Position numbers and translations under genes: made by a program. Below the pieces are notes generated by a model, which ran no database searches, was not told the origin of the DNA, and saw nothing but the letters and a program-made list of their open reading frames with translations. This document shows, piece after piece, positions 8,328-11,201 of a stretch of DNA of 11,201 bases. How positions within the stretch are numbered: the first letter of the stretch is position 1; each line of letters begins with the position of its first letter. Origin of the DNA: Planctomycetota bacterium (GTDB lineage: Bacteria > Planctomycetota > Phycisphaerae > UBA1845 > PWPN01); the NCBI GenBank assembly GCA_020346805.1, contig CP070790.1:3191349-3202549 (forward strand). Direction: 5' to 3'.

Positions 8328-9842
8328 TTAGCGGTTGGCATAGCGGGCGGCGGATGTGCCTTTTGCAATAAGTAACCAGTAGCCGATTAGACACAAAAGA
8401 TTGGGTAGAAACCACACCAACAACATGAGGGGACCCATATTCAACCTGATCATACGATTAAGTTGTTGTATCTTGTCCATGTGAATAAATACTTCCATTA
8501 CAACAAATGCAGCAAATATGGTCCACAGCACCAGATAACCGCTCAAATAACAGGCTATTTGTACCGATCCATTCAGTAGATTTCGTTTGTCCTTAATTTG
8601 ATAGATTAACCCGATCAATCCCGCGGACAATAGTACAATCGCTATAATGGCCACTGCAGTCAGGTAACCTAGCAATATACTGATTATGACAATTAGGCGG
8701 ACTTCGGGAAGTGGCATACTCATTGCAGCAGCCATGGACAAAATTATTCCTATCCCCCCAATAAAACTAATAAAAAAAATCGATACCAGGTGGATGACCA
8801 GAAAACGATGGTGATCCGTACTGAAGGAACGGAGTTGTATTTGTTGACCCAGCCATTTGGGCCGAAATATTACGTTAAGGTTACATCGCCACCATGCTCG
8901 AAAGCGCCCGATGGTGTTTCGCTGTTGCCACAGGGTTCCCCGCCGGGTGTCGACGCCGAGTGATTGGAGTACCGACCTGCCGCATTCTGGACAGCGACTA
9001 TCCATCGGTGTTGCCGTTAAGTTATATCCGCACCGTTCGCACATCGGCGGGCGATCGATGGGCTTCGTTTTTCGATTTACACCAACAGCGCTAAGCAGGG
9101 CCCATAGTATCCATGTCGATACCGCCAGACTCGGAAGAATGTGAATTTCCTCATCATATTTGGAATACCAGGGTAGGTTACGTAAGTACTTTTCCCGTGC
9201 CGGCTTCGTTTGCTGTTGGTATTGCATAACGGCGACTTGATAGTCTTTCCAGGCCTGCGAGTTTATTGGTTGCTGAGGAGGTTGAGGAAGAGAAGATACA
9301 TGTGTTTGCCAGGAGTGTCTCTGTGCACGATAGATAGGAATAAGTAATACCCCGATCAGCAGAACGGCTGTGATGGCATGGGTGGTATGCAACCACGTTT
9401 GCCGAAGGGCGTGAGTAAAACTTGTACCTATGGGTTCATCTTCTGCACCCCAGGGGGTGACTAGCAGGGCCAGGACAATAAAACCTATTTCTATTAACAG
9501 GATAGTTGACAAGATGATTAAGATTGATTCTTTCTGAAATCTCGGATCTATTTCAAAAAGCCCACATATATTACTCGCCAGGGTATCCAATATTCCCAGA
9601 AAGGTCACCGGTTCATCTGCCTCGTCCCAGGCAATAAAAAACATGATTAACATAAAAGTGATCAGTGCTGCAATTATATGGACGGTATAAGCTCGCTTAA
9701 GGGATACATGATTTGTCCGGAGGGTGGTGGTTGCGGGCATGAGCCAGGCGGTAAGAAAAACCATTGATGCCGGCCAATGTTTATCGCCATCGGTTATTTC
9801 TGATTGTGCTTTAGCGGATAATGTCGTATCGGCTGGAGTCAC
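8328..9842 (-). CDS. Polytopic membrane protein with a central four-cysteine zinc ribbon, function unknown
   Basis: I do not recognise a named family. The 504-residue product has about eight hydrophobic segments: near 51-72, 106-131, 153-171, 235-255, 347-371, 382-414 (long, possibly two), 427-453 and 470-493. Between the fourth and fifth lies a probable zinc ribbon: C268, C271, C284, C287, as CERCGYNL then CPECG. This signature recurs in planctomycete membrane proteins. The segment 171-235 is soluble, rich in Gln and Pro (LPQPPQQP, MQYQQQ), and would be extracytoplasmic if the N-terminus is inside. K49-R50 before the first segment and RKTK after the fourth fit that topology. A W-x3-DEP motif occurs after both the first and second segments. 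The start is a GTG at 9842-9840 with GAGGG 4 nt upstream; an in-frame TAA at 9872-9870 limits extension, and M27 is an alternative start. It lies 72 nt after larA, with no clear terminator between. Confidence 0.85.
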   Translation of the reverse strand: MTPADTTLSAKAQSEITDGDKHWPASMVFLTAWLMPATTTLRTNHVSLKRAYTVHIIAALITFMLIMFFIAWDEADEPVTFLGILDTLASNICGLFEIDPRFQKESILIILSTILLIEIGFIVLALLVTPWGAEDEPIGTSFTHALRQTWLHTTHAITAVLLIGVLLIPIYRAQRHSWQTHVSSLPQPPQQPINSQAWKDYQVAVMQYQQQTKPAREKYLRNLPWYSKYDEEIHILPSLAVSTWILWALLSAVGVNRKTKPIDRPPMCERCGYNLTATPMDSRCPECGRSVLQSLGVDTRRGTLWQQRNTIGRFRAWWRCNLNVIFRPKWLGQQIQLRSFSTDHHRFLVIHLVSIFFISFIGGIGIILSMAAAMSMPLPEVRLIVIISILLGYLTAVAIIAIVLLSAGLIGLIYQIKDKRNLLNGSVQIACYLSGYLVLWTIFAAFVVMEVFIHMDKIQQLNRMIRLNMGPLMLLVWFLPNLLCLIGYWLLIAKGTSAARYANR

Positions 9843-9914
9843 TTTGCCCTCTGTGTCGTGTCGGTCCAGTTACTTCCGGAATTTTATACCTATGTAGCGA
9901 TGGAAAATTTCATC

Positions 9915-11201
9915 TTACTTTAATATATAGAGGATTGTAAGCGGTCCTTCGGGCAGGATGCAAATGGTTGGTTGGCGGTCCTTGTATTGTATGATTAACT
10001 CAGCCAGCGTATCTTCGATTTTTTTGCAGGGTTTCAATAGCGATTCGGTAATCTGTCGATCGGTCAGGCCGTCGGCTCGTACGTAGACGTCGGCTTTCAG
10101 TTGGATCTTGGCCTGGATCTGGGCCTGCCATTGATCGGCCGAGGCGAATCCCGGTGACTCGATTCGGGCCAGCATTTCCGCCGGGCTTTTGGATCCGCGC
10201 AACAAGGTTGCGAATTGGCCGTGTTCGGGGATGCCGTCCCAGCATTCGGCGGCCACGATGATGCTACCGCCTTGTCTTACAATCTGAGCCGCTGCCGACA
10301 TTCCCTTGACCGCTTGATATAAATTCAAATCCAACGGGTAACCCGAATTACTGGTGATGACGATATCGAAAGGTTCCGGCACCGGGGCCATGGCATACTG
10401 CTTGACGAATTGGGTACCCGCTTCATGGGCGGCAACCATTTCGCCGGCAAAAATGCCGGTAATCTGCTTGTCGCGGTTCATGGTCACATTTACTATGAAA
10501 GTGGGATCGGCCATCAGGGCCGCTTCCAGCATTTCCTCCCATATCGGATTGCCTCGGGTGATACCCCAGGTGGCTTGGGGATGTCCGATCATTTTGGCCC
10601 CATGGTTGTCGAGTACACTTTCCGCACCGGCGATTGAAGGCAACACTCCCTTGGGCCCGCCGCTGAAACCGGCGAAAAAGTGCGGCTCGATGAATCCGGT
10701 CAAAATACGAATGTCGGCTTCGATAAAATGACGATTGATCCGTACCTCGTGCCCAGATTTGGTCCTACCCAGCCGAACCAGATTGGCATCATCGTTGCCG
10801 TCATGTTGCAGACATCGATAGTTGGTGAAAATTTCCTCACCGAGCATGGTTTTCAGTTCGTCTTCCGTTTGTGGTCGGTGGGTTCCCAGAGCGTTGAGCA
10901 GGGTGATATTTTCACGTTTAATCCCGGCTGCAGCTAACTCAGAGAGAATCGGCGGCAGGATGCGCTGGTTTGGGGTATGCCGGGTGATATCGGTATGGAC
11001 GATGACCGCATGTTGGCCGGATTTGGCAAGCTCGCCCAGCGCTGGGCTGTTAATGGGTTTGTGCAGGGCTTCCAACAGGGCTGCTCGCTCATCGGGCAAT
11101 CCCGCAATGTATTTTGGCTCGATGACTGTAGCCTCTGCCGGTACCTCGACGTCCAATCCGTCTTTGCCGTAGGCCAGATGAACCTTTTTGCTTGAGCTGT
11201 T
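9915..11201 (-). CDS. larA: LarA-family nickel-pincer lactate racemase-like protein (5' end beyond window)
   Basis: The frame is open to the window edge and reads KKVHLAYGKDGLDVEVP before the first usable internal start, a TTG at 11156. That stretch looks like a real LarA N-terminus, so the true start is almost certainly outside the window. Numbering from the TTG, the visible marks are D56/R59 (TDITRHTP), H93 (GTHRP), H159 and K169 (IEPHFFAG...GGPKG), H185 (NHG) and K284 (YQAVKGM). In Lactobacillus plantarum LarA the equivalents are D72/R75, H108, H174, K184 (cofactor attachment), H200 (nickel ligand) and K298, with nearly identical spacing, so the pincer-binding site appears intact. LarA enzymes epimerise alpha-hydroxy acids; lactate is only one substrate of a broad family. 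No larB, larC or larE cofactor genes are visible here. The substrate cannot be told from sequence alone. Confidence 0.92.
   Translation of the reverse strand, partial: NSSSKKVHLAYGKDGLDVEVPAEATVIEPKYIAGLPDERAALLEALHKPINSPALGELAKSGQHAVIVHTDITRHTPNQRILPPILSELAAAGIKRENITLLNALGTHRPQTEDELKTMLGEEIFTNYRCLQHDGNDDANLVRLGRTKSGHEVRINRHFIEADIRILTGFIEPHFFAGFSGGPKGVLPSIAGAESVLDNHGAKMIGHPQATWGITRGNPIWEEMLEAALMADPTFIVNVTMNRDKQITGIFAGEMVAAHEAGTQFVKQYAMAPVPEPFDIVITSNSGYPLDLNLYQAVKGMSAAAQIVRQGGSIIVAAECWDGIPEHGQFATLLRGSKSPAEMLARIESPGFASADQWQAQIQAKIQLKADVYVRADGLTDRQITESLLKPCKKIEDTLAELIIQYKDRQPTICILPEGPLTILYILK

Noticed and set aside
8857..9144. Plus-strand frame with His and Cys residues opposite the zinc-ribbon region
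   Set aside because: Its His/Cys content is a mirror of the ribbon codons on the minus strand; there is no ribosome site or domain pattern.
11154..11156. TTG at 11156 as the start of the LarA protein
   Set aside because: The frame continues upstream to the edge with residues (KKVHLAYGKDG) that look like the natural LarA N-terminus.

Overview
The window most likely comes from a member of the Planctomycetota, perhaps a Phycisphaerae-type lineage. The main clue is the membrane protein at 8328-9842. It carries a four-cysteine ribbon with the CGYNL...CPECG signature that recurs in planctomycete membrane proteins. Base composition is moderate in the genes and very AT-rich in the leader at 1-381. 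The phylum call is inference from recalled family knowledge, not a search.

Layout. Positions 1-381 are a non-coding, AT-rich leader. A plus-strand operon follows: gltB (382-5016) and gltD (5009-6508), overlapping by 8 nt. They encode the large and small subunits of glutamate synthase (GOGAT), which turns glutamine plus 2-oxoglutarate into two glutamates and so assimilates ammonia together with glutamine synthetase. The operon ends in a small intrinsic terminator (6574-6603). Its T-tract lies inside the 3' end of the convergent gene rpiB.

All remaining genes are on the minus strand. Read in transcription order they are: a larA-family nickel racemase gene cut by the window edge (9915-11201), a polytopic zinc-ribbon membrane protein of unknown function (8328-9842), a fused tsaC/Sua5-ywlE gene (7071-8192), and rpiB (6589-7074). 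The last two overlap by 4 nt (TTGA) and share a near-consensus promoter, TTGACA-N17-GATAAT, whose -10 box sits in a 12-bp perfect palindrome.

How they work together. gltBD is a self-contained nitrogen-assimilation unit. The tsaC-ywlE fusion plus rpiB condenses the Bacillus ywlC-ywlE-ywlF neighbourhood: tRNA t6A synthesis, a low-molecular-weight phosphatase with the phosphoarginine-type threonine in its P-loop, and ribose-5-phosphate isomerase B. No functional link is visible between these genes and the membrane protein or larA.

I see no mobile element, CRISPR array, defence island or RNA gene. The most unusual signals are the TsaC-YwlE fusion, an extra segment in GltB at the site where ferredoxin-dependent GOGATs carry their ferredoxin loop, and a repeated W-x3-DEP motif after two membrane segments of the unknown protein.
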